Source: Styela clava
Taxonomy: Eukaryota; Chordata; Ascidiacea; Stolidobranchia; Styelidae
DNA: 64,000 nucleotides
Direction: 5' to 3'
Assembly (NCBI RefSeq): GCF_964204865.1
Contig: NC_135258.1
Span: forward strand, 13,197,001-13,261,000
Shown here: piece after piece, positions 35,201 through 47,462 of the stretch
Layout: each line of letters begins with the position of its first letter
Position numbering within the stretch: the stretch's first letter is position 1
The notes under the pieces: model-generated
Databases searched by the model: none
What the model saw: only the letters and a program-made list of their open reading frames with translations
Told to the model about the DNA's origin: nothing
Made by a program: the position numbers and the translations under genes

Positions 35201-38200
35201 ACAAAGATGAGTGGCGCATTTGGGTACACAGCCACAATCGGCTCATAACTGATTTTCAATGAACAAGACAAGATGAATAGTGCCCCAGATTAACTTATAT
35301 AACAGGACAATTAATTACTGACCCTTAGAGATGTGTATGCGAGATGACCTAGCATTTAAGCTGTTAAGATGTAACTGTGTTGACATTGCATGTTACACAT
35401 TTCGGGTTCAAATCCCATGTTCATCATGTAAAAATCTGGGTAGGCAATGCCAAATTGAGAAGAAAATTAGAAACTCCTCACATATCATTAGGTATTAGAG
35501 GCGCCTTGTTTCGAGCCGTAGAAAAATATCTTAATAAGTGTCATCTCTCAGTCTATATGCACATTTTCTTTCTGTTTTAATATGCTTGGTTTTCCATTTT
35601 TGGTACAGATTGGCAACACAAGTGTCTGTCTTTACCATCAATATCAGAAGGGAAAAATTTAATTTATTCTCTTCCAACAAGTGGAGGAAAAACATTGGTT
35701 GCTGAAATATTAATAATGAGAGAACTTTTATGCAAAGAAAGAGATGCTATACTTGTATTACCATTTGTAGCTATAGTACAAGAAAAGGTACAAATTTTAT
35801 TCTTTCTGGCGATTTTGGAAGATAAATTTAGCTTTCTCCTTCGAAATCCAAAGAAAGTTATTGAAACATGATTTGTAATTAGTAATATTCATAAAAAAAA
35901 GTTATTTTTAAACAGCGAATGATACTTTATTTGCAGCGAGTCATAATGTCATTTCACAAAGATAGAAATCCTGTCTCATTAGTTAAAACATATTGCCAAG
36001 TAGTAAGAACTTGCCTGTCATCGCACCGCTGGTTAACCCACATGGGTTGAAATTGTGAGGGATAATTCGGCTAAAGAGGAGAGCTCTATTCTTCATTGCT
36101 GTACCTGTACTGTATGTAGTCATGTAACTAACTGCTGATCAGCTTCCTCCACTATTTTCACACCTTGCTAGACGTCTTGATCCTAAAATAGTCAATGCTC
36201 ATTTTTCTTGTTGAAAATTCTAGGTTCGTAATATTGCACAGTTTGCAGATGAACTTGATTTCTTGGTGGAGGAATATGCCGGTAGCAAGGGAAAAATTCC
36301 ACCGACTAAACGACGAAAAAGAAAATCCTTATTTATTTGTACAATTGAGAAAGCAAATACACTGGTATGCTGTAGTCAGATAAAAACAGATTTAGATATT
36401 ATAGATATTTATAAAATGCGAATTTGAAGGGTAAAATATAATTTAAAATTGCTAAGAATATTCATGTACTGTATATAACATAAACTGTGTATAAAATTTT
36501 CGAAAGCGTTGGCATATTTTTTCTTTAAATGCAACAATTAAATATTTTGTCACCAATTTGTCAATATTCGGTTTATCTTTTTGTCTATATTGATAAAAAT
36601 TCAATTTATAAAATTACACTGGGTCACTCATTTCTTGATATCTTCACATCCAAATTTTCTCAATATTGAAAGAAATATGTAATTACAATAATACTTAACT
36701 TACAGGTAAACTCCTTAATTGAAGCCCAAAGACTAGATAGTGTTGGCTTAGTTGTTGTTGATGAACTTCATATGTTGGGTGAAGGTGGACGGAGAGGAGC
36801 AACTATTGAAATGACACTTGCAAAAATTATGCATGTTTCTTGTAAGAATAACTTATCCTAGATCTAGATTTTGTGTTCAAATTATTTTTTTTATGGTTTT
36901 ACTAGGATGCTAGTTTTTAGCATTGTATTCCAAACTATTTACTTATTCATATAAGCTGTTTGCTTTTGTATTAAATTGAGGTAGGTTTTGCATCAATTGG
37001 CATTCGCTGGTACGAAATGCACTACCACAAATCTATATAGTTTCTGTTAACATTCTTTAAAGAAAAAGTGATAAATGTGCAGAATTCAGTATTTGTTGGT
37101 CTTTAATCAAGACAATGTATAACAGATTACCAATTTGACAGTATGAATCTTTGAGAAAGCTGTTTAAATCTTGTTTTGAAACATTTCTATGTAATGTACT
37201 CATTGCCAATTAAAGTAGTTTCACTCCTAAATTTTCATAAAGTGATAAATTTCATTTCGGAAAACCTTAAACATAGAAAACTAATCTAACCGCTGTTTAT
37301 CTTCTACTTCCCGCATTTTAAAATTCAAATTGAGCATGTTTCAACTTCTATATGTTTTCTTTTGAACATGACCCAATATATTCCATATTCAAAAATATAA
37401 TTTCAGAATGTATTCGTAATAATAGATCATTTAGTTCTGACCATTCTTCAATTTATCCTCCAGGTACTACACAAATTATTGGGATGTCTGCAACTCTCAG
37501 CAATATTGGAGATCTGGCAACTTTTTTACATTCTGAAGTTTATACAAATGATTTTCGTCCTGTAACTCTTGATGAACACGTTAAATATGAAGATTCTATT
37601 TATAAAGTTGATACGAAGAATTTAAATCCTGATGAACAATTAACGATTGATAGACCTATCGGATATGCAGTGAGTGCTATTTCGTCAGTTTTGGCCAACC
37701 TTATACTCGAATATATTCACTGCCTTGGTTTTTTGTTTATGCAAATCTGCAGTTGGGATTCATATTCAAATAGTTTAGTAGTATTCTAGTATATTTCCTT
37801 GCACTCAATTCTGATTTCGATATATTTTTGAATTAGATAATGATTTCACAACAAATCTATTCTACAAAAATTCTGATTCTCTAAATATTGTTTTGCATAA
37901 AAATAACAATTTTTCAGTTTTTTCGAGTTAGCAGTCATAGTTTAATTTCACCATTTCTGTCAAATAATGCACAAGATTTCCGAATAATATGAAATTTGTT
38001 GTCGCTGTTGTTGTCATTTTTAAACAATAATATTGAGATAACACGTTTTATTTTTAATTTAAATTTTAATGTTCAATTTAAATCATGAACATCAATTTCA
38101 TATTTATTGATATGATTACGTGTAAATAAGCAGCTCCTTGCAACATGCCATAAATTTAATACCGTTGCTTTTATTTTAGAATAAAGAAATGTCATTAAGA

Positions 38201-41200
38201 GATACTGATCATCTCGCAACATTAGTTTTAGAAGTTATACCTGATCACTCATGTTTAATATTTTGTGCTACAAAGAAGAATTGTGAAAATGTGGCAACCA
38301 TGATTTGCAAGTTATTACCAGAGTAAGTTTATCTGTTGTACATCACAATATTTTGGTCAACTATATAATCAGGCTTGTGTGAATAATTGCTTCTAAGCTT
38401 CATATTTCTGGGCCGCTGAGTATCAAAGTTTTATTTCGTCGATAAAATTGTCAAAAAGATCTCTTTGTCAAATTTGTCAACCAAGATAAAAATTCAGTTC
38501 AAACATAATACAGCAATATAAATTATAGATCTCTCAAAGAAAGAAAAGTGAGAGAAAAGAAGGGAATATTAGAGACATTATATCAAGATTCCGGTAATGA
38601 AGGAATATGTCCTGTTTTGTTGAAAACCATTCCTTATGGTGTTGCATATCATCACAGGTGAGCCTGGTGTTTTTACATTTAGTAATATTCTTACATTATT
38701 ATATCAAATACATTCCACTATAATGTATTTGAATTGAAAAAAAACTGAATTTATTCCATATGCCATGGAAGTTTACCATATATATAAGATTAACAAACAG
38801 AGGTTTGGGGCCAGAAAGTTTCAGAAACCCTGTTTCAGACTAGCATTGGTGGCTATGACTTCATAATATTTGACATCTATATTGATATTTTCTGTGTAGA
38901 CTGTAGCATAGAGAAAATATCAAGTACGAAAGATGGCTGGCCATGTACATCATGATCCAAAATCCACGAATGTTTGACGAACAATCAGGACGGGCAGAGA
39001 TGGATTTTTTTCTGCTGTGATAATATGCTGCTGTGAAAAAATTTCTAAATAGGATATAGGATTCAATTACCTTAAATACACTAAAATTTTTTAATAAATT
39101 TACCCTAAATACGTTTCATTTATTTTTTTTTTGAAAGTGGATTAACATCGGATGAAAGAAGACTAATAGAAGGAGCATATACAGATGGTGTATTATGTGT
39201 TATCACTTGCACATCTACTCTCGCTGCAGGTGTTAATTTACCAGCAAGGAGGTATAAATAGATTGTATTCTATATAGACTATAATCCTATTTCAGAGTTT
39301 TGCATCTTATTGATTGAAATTGTTGATGAATTGAATTTAATAGTTGGATCTGCTTTGCAAAAATATTTAATATCACTATGTCAGAAAAAAATTTCCCAGA
39401 AAATAATTAATTTCCATGTTTTGAATTTTATGAAAACAAATTTATGAATTGTTCTCAGTATTATTCTAATTTGTTCAATAATTGTGTAATAATTTCTCGT
39501 TTCATCTTCTAATATTTGAATGATATAAACTGTAAAGTATGAATAAAATTTTAACATGAGTCATAGTTTTTCTAATCAGCTCATATGCTCAAGATAATTT
39601 GAAAACGCGTATCCCCAGAAACTTTTTTGTTTCAAACAATTAAAAACAGACAATAGAGTATTAGCATAATTATTGATTACGAGCTTGTTGTCAGTCAATG
39701 TATTGTGTATAGATTTTTCGTTTTAATTGAACGCTTTTGTATAAATATGTTTGAGTGCCTGCTTATGCAGAGTCTTGTTCAGAGAGAAAGACATATAATA
39801 CCTCATTACAATTTTGGTTGTTTCCATACCGATTCTTTGCTTTTTTTCAGGGTTATTATTCGTTCTCCATATGTTGGAAGAAGTTTTTTATCACGAGCGC
39901 AATATAAACAAATGGTTGGCCGAGCGGGAAGAGCTGGTATCGATACAAAAGGAGAAAGTTATCTCATTTTAACCAAAACACAGGTCAGTGTGATTCAAAA
40001 CAAAATTTTTGTGTATAAAAATTTTGACAAATTCACTAAAATTTTTATATAAATGATGATTATAATAGAGATTTTCCTTTGTCAAGTACAAGTCAATATT
40101 TGGACTTTGTCAAAATATACAAAGCTCAATTTTGACAATTTATCTAACAGTCAGGGAAAATTCCCCCATTGAAAACAATTGTGTATATTCATTTTTGACA
40201 AAAATATACAATATACCGGTACTCAAATCCGTCACCTAAGTATAGTTTAGTTTAACTTCTACAAATAAAATCACAACTAAATCGTGCTTTTTTTATTATC
40301 TAGGACAAGCAAAGAGTTATGGAACTGGTAACAGGACCTGTCGAAACATGCATAAGTAGTTTAATGTATGATGGTGGAAAAGGTTTCAAGACATTAATAT
40401 TGAATTTAATTGGTTTGAAGGTGAATCTTTTTTATTTAAGTTCAGTAAGCTTTTTTCTTGTCTAATTATGGAGTTTCAATTTTTTGCTCGGCAGTGGGAC
40501 ATCTTTGCTAAGTGTTATGAATACACTTGCCATCGCATCCCTGATTACCATGTATGGGTTCGCAAGTTTGAATCATTTACGAAAACTTATACTTACTCGT
40601 ACTTTTTTAAATTTCAGTTTTAATTAAATTCATATAATACTAGTCCAGTGGTTTCCAAACTTTTTCAAAAAAATTCCATGACGAACCCCTTTCAATTTTA
40701 TGCACCAAAACAAAACATTAAAAGATCACAACAAAAAACCAATGCTCCGTATAGTGAAAAGAACAAAAGAATATAAAGCGCAACTCTCATGACATGTATG
40801 ACATCCAGTCTGTTTCGATATTTGGTAAATATGCAAAAGGGCAGCGTCAGCTACAGCTCTGTAGTTTATAAACTTGTGATGGCATCAATTGAACTCTCAC
40901 TGTGGTGTCACAGGCCCACAGCTCTGAAGCAGCAAAAAGGCGACACAAGTGTATTTGCTAGTTTAAGAACTTTTGTATTATCACACTATTAGCCATATTA
41001 CAGATTTGTTTCGCAGACCCTCCGAAAGTGCTTCACTGACCCCAAAAGGTCCGCAGACTCTAGTTAGGGAACCACTCTACTAATTTAAGGGGAAATCTGT
41101 TTCTCTAATAGGGCCTGTGACCTTATTTGATGTGAATTATCATAAAATGAATATTTTCCTTCATATTTTACAGATAATGACAAAATTATCTGATGTCAAA

Positions 41201-44047
41201 GATTTCTTTTCTCGAACTTTAATATCTGTGCAATTGAAATCACTTCCTGATAGATTTTCATATTTATCAACAACCGAAGATACCTCAGACAATGCAACCT
41301 TGGTTGAAAATGTCACCAAAAATGCTCTTCAAGAATTGCTAAATCTAAAACTTATTAAACTCGTTAAATTGAAAGAAGGTGTGAGATTGTTATATTTTTT
41401 ATGCAAGATATTTAAATGTGTTTTGCTCAGAACAATGTCCTGCACAAGCAGCCACCACTTGTTGCTTTTCTCTCAGACAGATGTATCATCAATCTATTTC
41501 AAATTTTCAGTAATTAAAGATGATTGAAGCTGCTTGAATGTTCCTATTCCTGATATTTCACACAAACCTTTTTGTTTTTATGAAATTTGAAAACACTCAG
41601 TACCAAGGCGATTATTCACAAATTTCTTTTGCATACTCTGTGCCCAGCGAATAGTGTGTAGTTTAATCTGGTACATGCGAGTATTTCCAATCTCTTAGTA
41701 TTGCGAAACCTATACCCGAGTCCAATTTATTATCTATGCCTATGACGTTACAATGCCTTAACAGCTAGCTTCTCTTATAGATGAAAATTCTCCAGATTCA
41801 AAGGACATTTCAGATTATGGTTTAGAGGCAACAAAACTTGGAATTGCAACGAATCGTGGTTCTATTGATTTAACAATCAGTAATATTGTATATGATGATA
41901 TGAAACTTGGACTGCAAAATCTTGTGCTTTTGAACTATCTTCATTTACTTTATCTGGTAAGAACTATATGCAAGTTCCATATAGCCCAAGTTTTGTTCTC
42001 GTAATTTTGTTACAATAATTTATTTAACTGTATAAAATAAACTGGGTGATTTATCGCCAATGACTCTGGACATAAGATTTTTTAGAGTGACAATTCCAAC
42101 TCTATTGGATTTTTATTACCTATTGAACAAGACTCTATAGAGCAATCATTAATATATAGAGATATGTAAGGAGATACTTTTATTTGGAATGACCAAGATC
42201 TATCTTGTTTTGCATTGCTTACTCAATTTATTACACCCTAGCTGAGGTGGGGGAATGGGATGAAATCAATATTTTAACCTGTGATGCATCATATTTAGGT
42301 CAATGTTTCAACCACCAGGCCAGCGGCCGAACCCACTTTGATGCTGCATTTTTATGATCCCTGTTTTTGAAGATGAAGATATCTAATATATGAAATAAGT
42401 TATAACTGATTTAGGGACTGGATTTGAAAACCTATTGTACTAACAAGTTGTATTTTGTGTTAAATAGAATTTGAATGTGAACGAATTTGTCTGTTTTCGT
42501 AGGTCACCCCACATGATGCATGTGCTAATATCAAGCCAAATTGGATGTTTTATTTTGAAGAATATGGTAAACTTACACCAGATGAACAAACTGCTGCAAC
42601 TGTAATTGGTGTTCCTGAGAATTTTATTGCAATGAAAGCAGCTGGTCATAGAGTCAGAAATAAAGTAAATATTAATATTTAGTGAATATCAATTTTAAAT
42701 TTATCACATCTTCATTTTAAACTCAATTTCATTTGATTGTCATTATATTTTAGAAATTTAAAGATGATGTTGTTTCAAGATTTTATGTAACGTTAATGTT
42801 GTATCACTTATTCCGTGGTAAATCTGTTTGGGAAGTTTCTGTCAGATTTGAACAACCAAGAGGATTTCTGCAAAGTTTACTGTCAAGTTCTGCTGCTTTC
42901 GCTTCTTGTGTTTTGCATTTTACAAAGGTAGTGAGTTAAGAGATATTGTATATTTTTGGTTAATGGAAATATATATTCCGACTGTACTCAATATTTTTAG
43001 AATATTTGTATGTGAAGATAATTTGAAAGTGATCTATGTAGTATGAAAATCGTATATTAGAGATATAATTTTGTTGTAGTCAGACTTGTGATTCAATATC
43101 TTTCCAACACACAGGAACTGGAAGAGTTCTGGCCATATCATGCACTACTTGAAAAATTGATTCAATGTTTGCAATATTGTACAACTGCTGAATTAATACC
43201 TCTCATGGAAATACCAGGAGTAAAAATTGCAAGAGCTAAACAGGTTTGCAAAAACAGTCATGTTGTCATTAATATTGTATTAACACATACATTATAAAGT
43301 GGTTTATTTAAAGGTATAAAGCTTACCTGATAAAGTAAGAAACTGCAATGCTGGCCAATATTGAAAATTTATTGAAGTGATTGATTTATAAATATTATAG
43401 ATTTTCATATATTTTTTTGCCAATTTCAGCTTTTTAATTCTGGCTTCAAATCGTTGGCACAAATAGCAAAGTCAGAAGCCAACAATTTGGTGAAAAACAT
43501 TGAACATCTCTCAAAACGACAAGCACTTCAGATAATTGCATCAGCCAAGGTTAGATTAGTAATTGTTGGCAGATTTACAGCTTGCAATCATTGATTCTTT
43601 ATTTGAGTAGTCTCAGATATCTATTGAACTATTGTAACTATTGAAGTTTTGTGCTTTGTATCAAGTTATACAAGACTGATAAAAGTAGTTTTTTCAGAAA
43701 CCTAACAGAATAAGCACGACATGACAGTGTTTACTTGAGAGCATTTTTTTAAATAAATGATTATCTTTTATGTTAAGTGTCTATGATACTGACTACTGGA
43801 ATCGTATAAAACCTGTGTAATATTCGCATTTCATGATTACAAGCTCTTTTCAAAATACTAAAACACTTTACAGTATACCCAAAGGAAGGGATTTCTCCTC
43901 TGCATCTCATGAAGTTTTGTGTTTTGGCCAGACAATTGCAGATACAAGTAATACTAATAACTGATAATTATTCAGGTTCTTCTAAAAGAAAAGATTGAAG
44001 AATTGCAAGCGGAGGCAGAAGAATTACAAACAATACCGGATATATGA
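32248..44047 (+). CDS. HELQ: Helicase POLQ-like (HELQ), DNA-repair helicase
   Basis: Twenty-one exons: 32248-32413, 32986-33087, 33840-34323, 34723-34804, 34920-35049, 35609-35787, 36224-36364, 36706-36841, 37464-37669, 38180-38322, 38529-38657, 39138-39251, 39851-39983, 40304-40420, 41174-41378, 41781-41956, 42503-42664, 42754-42927, 43115-43243, 43430-43549 and 43976-44047. They total 3300 nt and 1099 aa, against about 1101 in human. HELQ is a 3'-5' superfamily 2 helicase that acts at stalled forks and in recombination with RAD51 paralogues. Visible motifs: Walker A TSGGKT (about 345-350), DELH (447-450), SAT (482-484), [23 protein letters not shown], and motif [15 protein letters not shown] (about 688-700). 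The C-terminus has the winged-helix and helix-hairpin-helix region ([17 protein letters not shown]). The first 300 residues are charged and poorly conserved. Introns 2 and 14 contain hAT elements. Confidence 0.97.
33221..33759. mobile_element. hAT MITE with exact 8-bp target duplication in HELQ intron 2
   Basis: The element (33229-33751, 523 bp) starts CAGGGGTCGGGAACG and ends GGTTCCCGACCCCTG, typical hAT termini. Both sides carry AGCTATAG (33221-33228 and 33752-33759). Inner subterminal GAGAGCCAT and ATGGCTCGCGAGCCAT motifs are also inverted. It encodes no transposase, so it depended on one elsewhere. Confidence 0.92.
35360..35450 (+). mobile_element. Possible tRNA-SINE remnant in HELQ intron 5
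   Basis: AACTGTGTTGACATTGCATG followed by a B-box-like GGGTTCAAATCCC suggests a worn tRNA-derived head. The body is unrecognisable. Confidence 0.35.
40486..40590 (+). mobile_element. tRNA-SINE fragment in HELQ intron 14
   Basis: CGGCAGTGGGACATCTTTGC leads to TATGGGTTCGCAAGTTTGAA, an A/B-box-like arrangement. The ACTTGCCATCGCA block resembles ACTTGCCTGTCATCGCA at about 36010 in intron 6, so two decayed copies of one family probably sit in this gene. Confidence 0.45.
40638..41085. mobile_element. hAT-like MITE in HELQ intron 14
   Basis: The element (40646-41077) starts CAGTGGTTTCCAAACTTTTT and ends with TAGTTAGGGAACCACTC. Flanking 8-mers TACTAGTC and TACTAATT match at six of eight positions, in keeping with an older target duplication. 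Its interior matches the CTU2 intron element at 18870-19246. Confidence 0.75.
42226..42340 (-). mobile_element. Possible tRNA-SINE remnant in HELQ intron 16
   Basis: On the minus strand GTGGGTTCGGCCGCTGGCCT then GGTGGTTGAAACATTG looks like a tRNA-derived A-box region. A GC-rich CCCTAGCTGAGGTGGGGGAA patch stands out from the AT-rich intron. Confidence 0.35.
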
Positions 44048-44053
44048 TTTTTC

Positions 44054-44059
44054 AATAAA
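44054..44059 (+). terminator. Candidate HELQ polyadenylation signal
   Basis: AATAAA begins 7 bp after the HELQ stop codon. This would give a very short 3' UTR if used. Confidence 0.5.
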
Positions 44060-44549
44060 ATTAATTTTGTGGTGTTTGATAGAATCAGTATTGAATATGA
44101 AAATTTCAGTATTCTTAGTTTTTGACACGATTGTCTGATTTTGCTTTCATACACATTTTTTTTTGCACAAGCATGTAACAGTTTTTATGAAATTTGGCAA
44201 AAAATCAAGGAATAATAAGATGTCGCTTTGAAATCAAGGACAATTCGACCAAGCCATTACAACCTTATAAAGGCACGTCTTATTTAAAATATTCAAATGT
44301 CACGCTGCTGTCTTATTAGTTCTAGGACTCAACTGTTGTCTTCAGAAGCGTGCTTGCTCTGCAAATTAATAGGATTCGCTGTCAACTGTTTAAATTCACT
44401 TACTTGCAGTGTTATTGGGATGAAAGTTTTATTTCAAAGATGTGTTTTGCCTGAAATCTCATGCCAGGAGGCCTGACAGTCTGTTTGATGCTGTCAGCAA
44501 AGTTTTTACTGTTATCACTGATGGCCTCTATGTCACAAGTATCCAAAAG

Positions 44550-44640
44550 ACCGTTGGGATTCGAACCCACGCAGGGTAATCAGAGGTGCGATGCGCCACT
44601 GTTCTATTCTGTCACACTTGTGCGCCAATCTTTTAAGCAA
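44550..44640 (-). mobile_element. tRNA-derived SINE head, decayed copy
   Basis: GGGATTCGAACCCACGCAGG then GTAATCAGAGGTGCGATGCG aligns with the head region of the SINE at 1119-1452 in the same orientation. The body is lost or unrecognisable. Confidence 0.6.
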
Positions 44641-44857
44641 GCTGGGTGCGCTAAAGTTGCCCGTGGATTCCAGCATTGCTTCCTTGTTTCAAATAAATAG
44701 GAACTCTATCAAAATTGCCAAAGAGAGTCGTACACTTGTTATACCGTAAAATCCTATCACAAACGGATATTTTTATTTAAATTATATCGGAAACTGAAAA
44801 ATTACTTCAGTTAATAAACTTACAATATTGGTAAGAAGGAAGACTAGGTCTTAATTT

Positions 44858-44968
44858 GGACCTCCACAAGTATGTGCACCAAGATGGTGCACACCCTGAA
44901 CATGGTATGTGTACCAGGTTTGGGTTCAGGTTGTTCGCCATCTTGGTGCACATACTTCGGTAGCCCCC
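44858..44968. mobile_element. Foldback element, copy 3
   Basis: GGACCTCCACAAGTATGTGC at the left and GCACATACTTCGGTAGCCC at the right, with complementary arms around a CCAGGTTTGGGTTCAGG-containing spacer. Same family as 7801-7912. Confidence 0.8.
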
Positions 44969-45662
44969 CTATTTTTATGGAAGGGCTTATATTAAAATCA
45001 TTTTCAAGAATCAGGCTAGGTCCTATTTTCAGGGTAAGTCCTTTTTTCGGGAAAACACGGTAGTAGCATAGTCTGACCGTAAATATATACTACTACGGTC
45101 TGACGAAAGGTTGAAATAAGTTGCATTGCGAGGAAGAGGCTAAATTTTTGCTTTTCTATAAACTCTTATCAAATTATTGAAATAGCTTAAAAAAAGATTA
45201 CAGCAAAAAATACTGATGTTTCAGGGAGCTTTGACTTCCTCGTTAATATCCGTAGCATCGACTAATCAGAAATAAGTTGACGCAGTGATCGTGACGTAAC
45301 AATGGGAGTGAATTGCACAACCAATTCTTCGCCCAGCGTTCTCGTGAATGTCAACTCGTTTCCCCATTTTCATTCGTAAATTTTTAAACAAAAATTGTTA
45401 CTATAATTTCGTAATAACCATAAAGTAACTGCCTTCGATTTTTGGGGAGTTTCAGTAGTAGCCGATGTATGTAATCGGGGAAGCCAGCGAAAAATAGAAT
45501 GAACTAAATTAATTGCCAGCACTTCTCAATTGTTTGATGTTTCCTACAACCCTACTTGAGTCAAATAACAAAAACAATCGCAAGGTATACGCTAGAAACG
45601 GCTGTATTGGACAAATTTTTATGAGGTAAGAGAAAATCCGATCGGGTGAATATCATTCCGTG

Positions 45663-45710
45663 TGACGTCATAATGTTAATTGCTATTGGCGACCAGCTGA
45701 CAGTCAGCTG
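45663..45710 (+). promoter_or_regulatory. Candidate promoter: CRE and inverted CCAAT box
   Basis: A full CRE palindrome TGACGTCA (45663-45670), an ATTGG (45685-45689, CCAAT on the other strand) and paired CAGCTG boxes lie 85-130 bp before an ATG at 45793. The cluster fits a proximal promoter, but this is motif inference only. Confidence 0.4.
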
Positions 45711-45792
45711 ATCTTATTTACAAATCCCAGCATATTTGAAGAAAAATTTCTACGTTGCGGACCTCGTCTACAACTTGCGATACTTTTTCAAT

Positions 45793-47462
45793 ATGGAGAA
45801 GAATTTTGAAGGTTTGAATATCATAACAAAAGAGCAGGTACTATTAGCTTCTAGTACAATTTATTTCTCCTTAAATAACTGATTACCATGTTCGTATTTT
45901 TGTTTGTATTTAGCGCTGCAATCAGTCAGTGTCCTTCCAGTACGCGGAGCGATATAAATCAACTGATATTTTTGTATTTAGCATTGCCCGGTTTTATGGA
46001 CTTTATACATTTTTCTCACCCTAACAAATTTGTCTTGTTCTGTCCATGTTGAATGAATAGTATAATTTGATGCTCTGTGTTGAACCACAATCCCTAGCGT
46101 ATGATCTTAAACTATTTAACAACTTAAAAAAAATTCATGAATATGGTACCTGGTGAGTTCACATACGCAAGTCGCAAGCCTTTCTCCAAGTGGGGATTTT
46201 ATGAATAATGAAAGGTTCCAGCTGTAATGTAACTTCATACAAACATGTAGCCTACAAAAAGTATTATTGAAAGTTTCTATTTGACCAAGGCATTTGGGAA
46301 ACAAACTCAAAAGCCGACGGAATTGATGAAGACCAATCAATTAGAATACGGAAATAAGATATCGCCGTCCGATCTCATCGAAAAGCCAACTACACGTCGT
46401 TCAAGAAGTGTTGATACTGGTCGCAGAATGGCATCTCTTCTAGAACCCCATCGATCAAGAAGTGTTTGTAGCATGGGCAATAGATTGGGTAAATGAGTAA
46501 ATAATTTATTTTCATTTAATTCATACGAAATTAATAATATTTTTCCTAGTAATTAGATTATTAATCAGACAGTTAATGATGGAACTTATATAAAATTCCA
46601 AAAATAATTAATTAGGCTATGGACATTGCCGACTTATGTACAGTTTTTCGAACCTCTTAATGCATCACACGTTTGTCATCATTTATTGTGTGAAATGTCC
46701 TTTTAATTGGGAGAAAACAATCTCACGATAATCGGAATAATTATTCAATTGATAACTAGTCATTATTGAATCCACTGGATGGAATTCTATCATTTTTATA
46801 GAGATTGAACTTTGCAATAGCGGCGATGGCAACTTCCTGTGTCTACCAAATATAGCAAAGATGAACAATGAGGGAAGAATAAGGTTAGATACTGTCTGTT
46901 TTAAAATACTTCATATACGGAATAAAAATATAGGAAGATTCCCATTGACCTGTGTTTAATTTTGGTTTGATAATACAAATATATATCAAACGCCAGTTTT
47001 TTCCACAATTCGGATGGTAATTTCATAAAATCAATCACAGGACAGTATACTTCTCCCAAATTTAAGCATCATCGAATGAAAATCGTGTACCTACTTGACT
47101 AGGTGTGTAACTATTTTTTGTTTCTGTTTTACAGTACGGATAGCGGTTCCGCGCCAAGCAATCCGGTTGTGACTTCCTATTCTACTTTTGCGGCCAAGAG
47201 CAGTACGCCTATTCATTCTCCACCACCAACTCGAAAACCATCAAACCCGAAATCCGCAAAAGGAAAATGGAAACGCCGTCATCATAGAGTTCACCCCACT
47301 GCTGATATCTCAGTTTCCGCACCTCCCACAGATGGGCCGACGCGAGGTGACAAAAAATCGTCAAAAATCAATCGGTTTTTCAAATTTTCACTGGCAAAAT
47401 GGGGTATGATGGCGCTGAAACCTCTCACGGTGATGTCCTCGCCGTTGATGACTTTTATGTAA
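45793..47462 (+). CDS. Unrecognised basic, serine-rich protein (exons partly resolved)
   Basis: I do not recognise this protein. A likely first exon (45793-45837) reads MEKNFEGLNIITKEQ and ends at a GT donor in phase 0. Three later pieces link in exact phase: about 46274-46488 (contains KPTTRRSRSVDTGRRMASLL and HRSRSVCSMGN), 46802-46883 (ELCNSGDGNFLCLPNIAKMN) and 47135-47462 (SGSAPSNPVV, then proline- and lysine-rich sequence, KGKWKRRHHRVH, and a more hydrophobic end). The link from the first exon to 46274 needs one more exon of length 3n+2, which I could not fix; a 26-nt candidate starts at 45915. Repeated R-S-R-S-V motifs look like kinase or 14-3-3 target sites. The protein may continue past 47462 if the GGTATG at 47402 is a donor. 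Confidence 0.4.

Larger units (their letters stand above)
44048..45662. other. HELQ 3' flank with SINE and foldback fragments
   Basis: No gene is recognised. It contains a SINE head remnant (44550-44640, minus orientation: GGGATTCGAACCCACGCAGG) and a foldback element at 44858-44968. Confidence 0.5.

Noticed and set aside
44054-45792. Open frames of 79 and 63 residues at 44461-44700 and 44872-45063
   Set aside because: The first overlaps a SINE head remnant and the second a foldback element.
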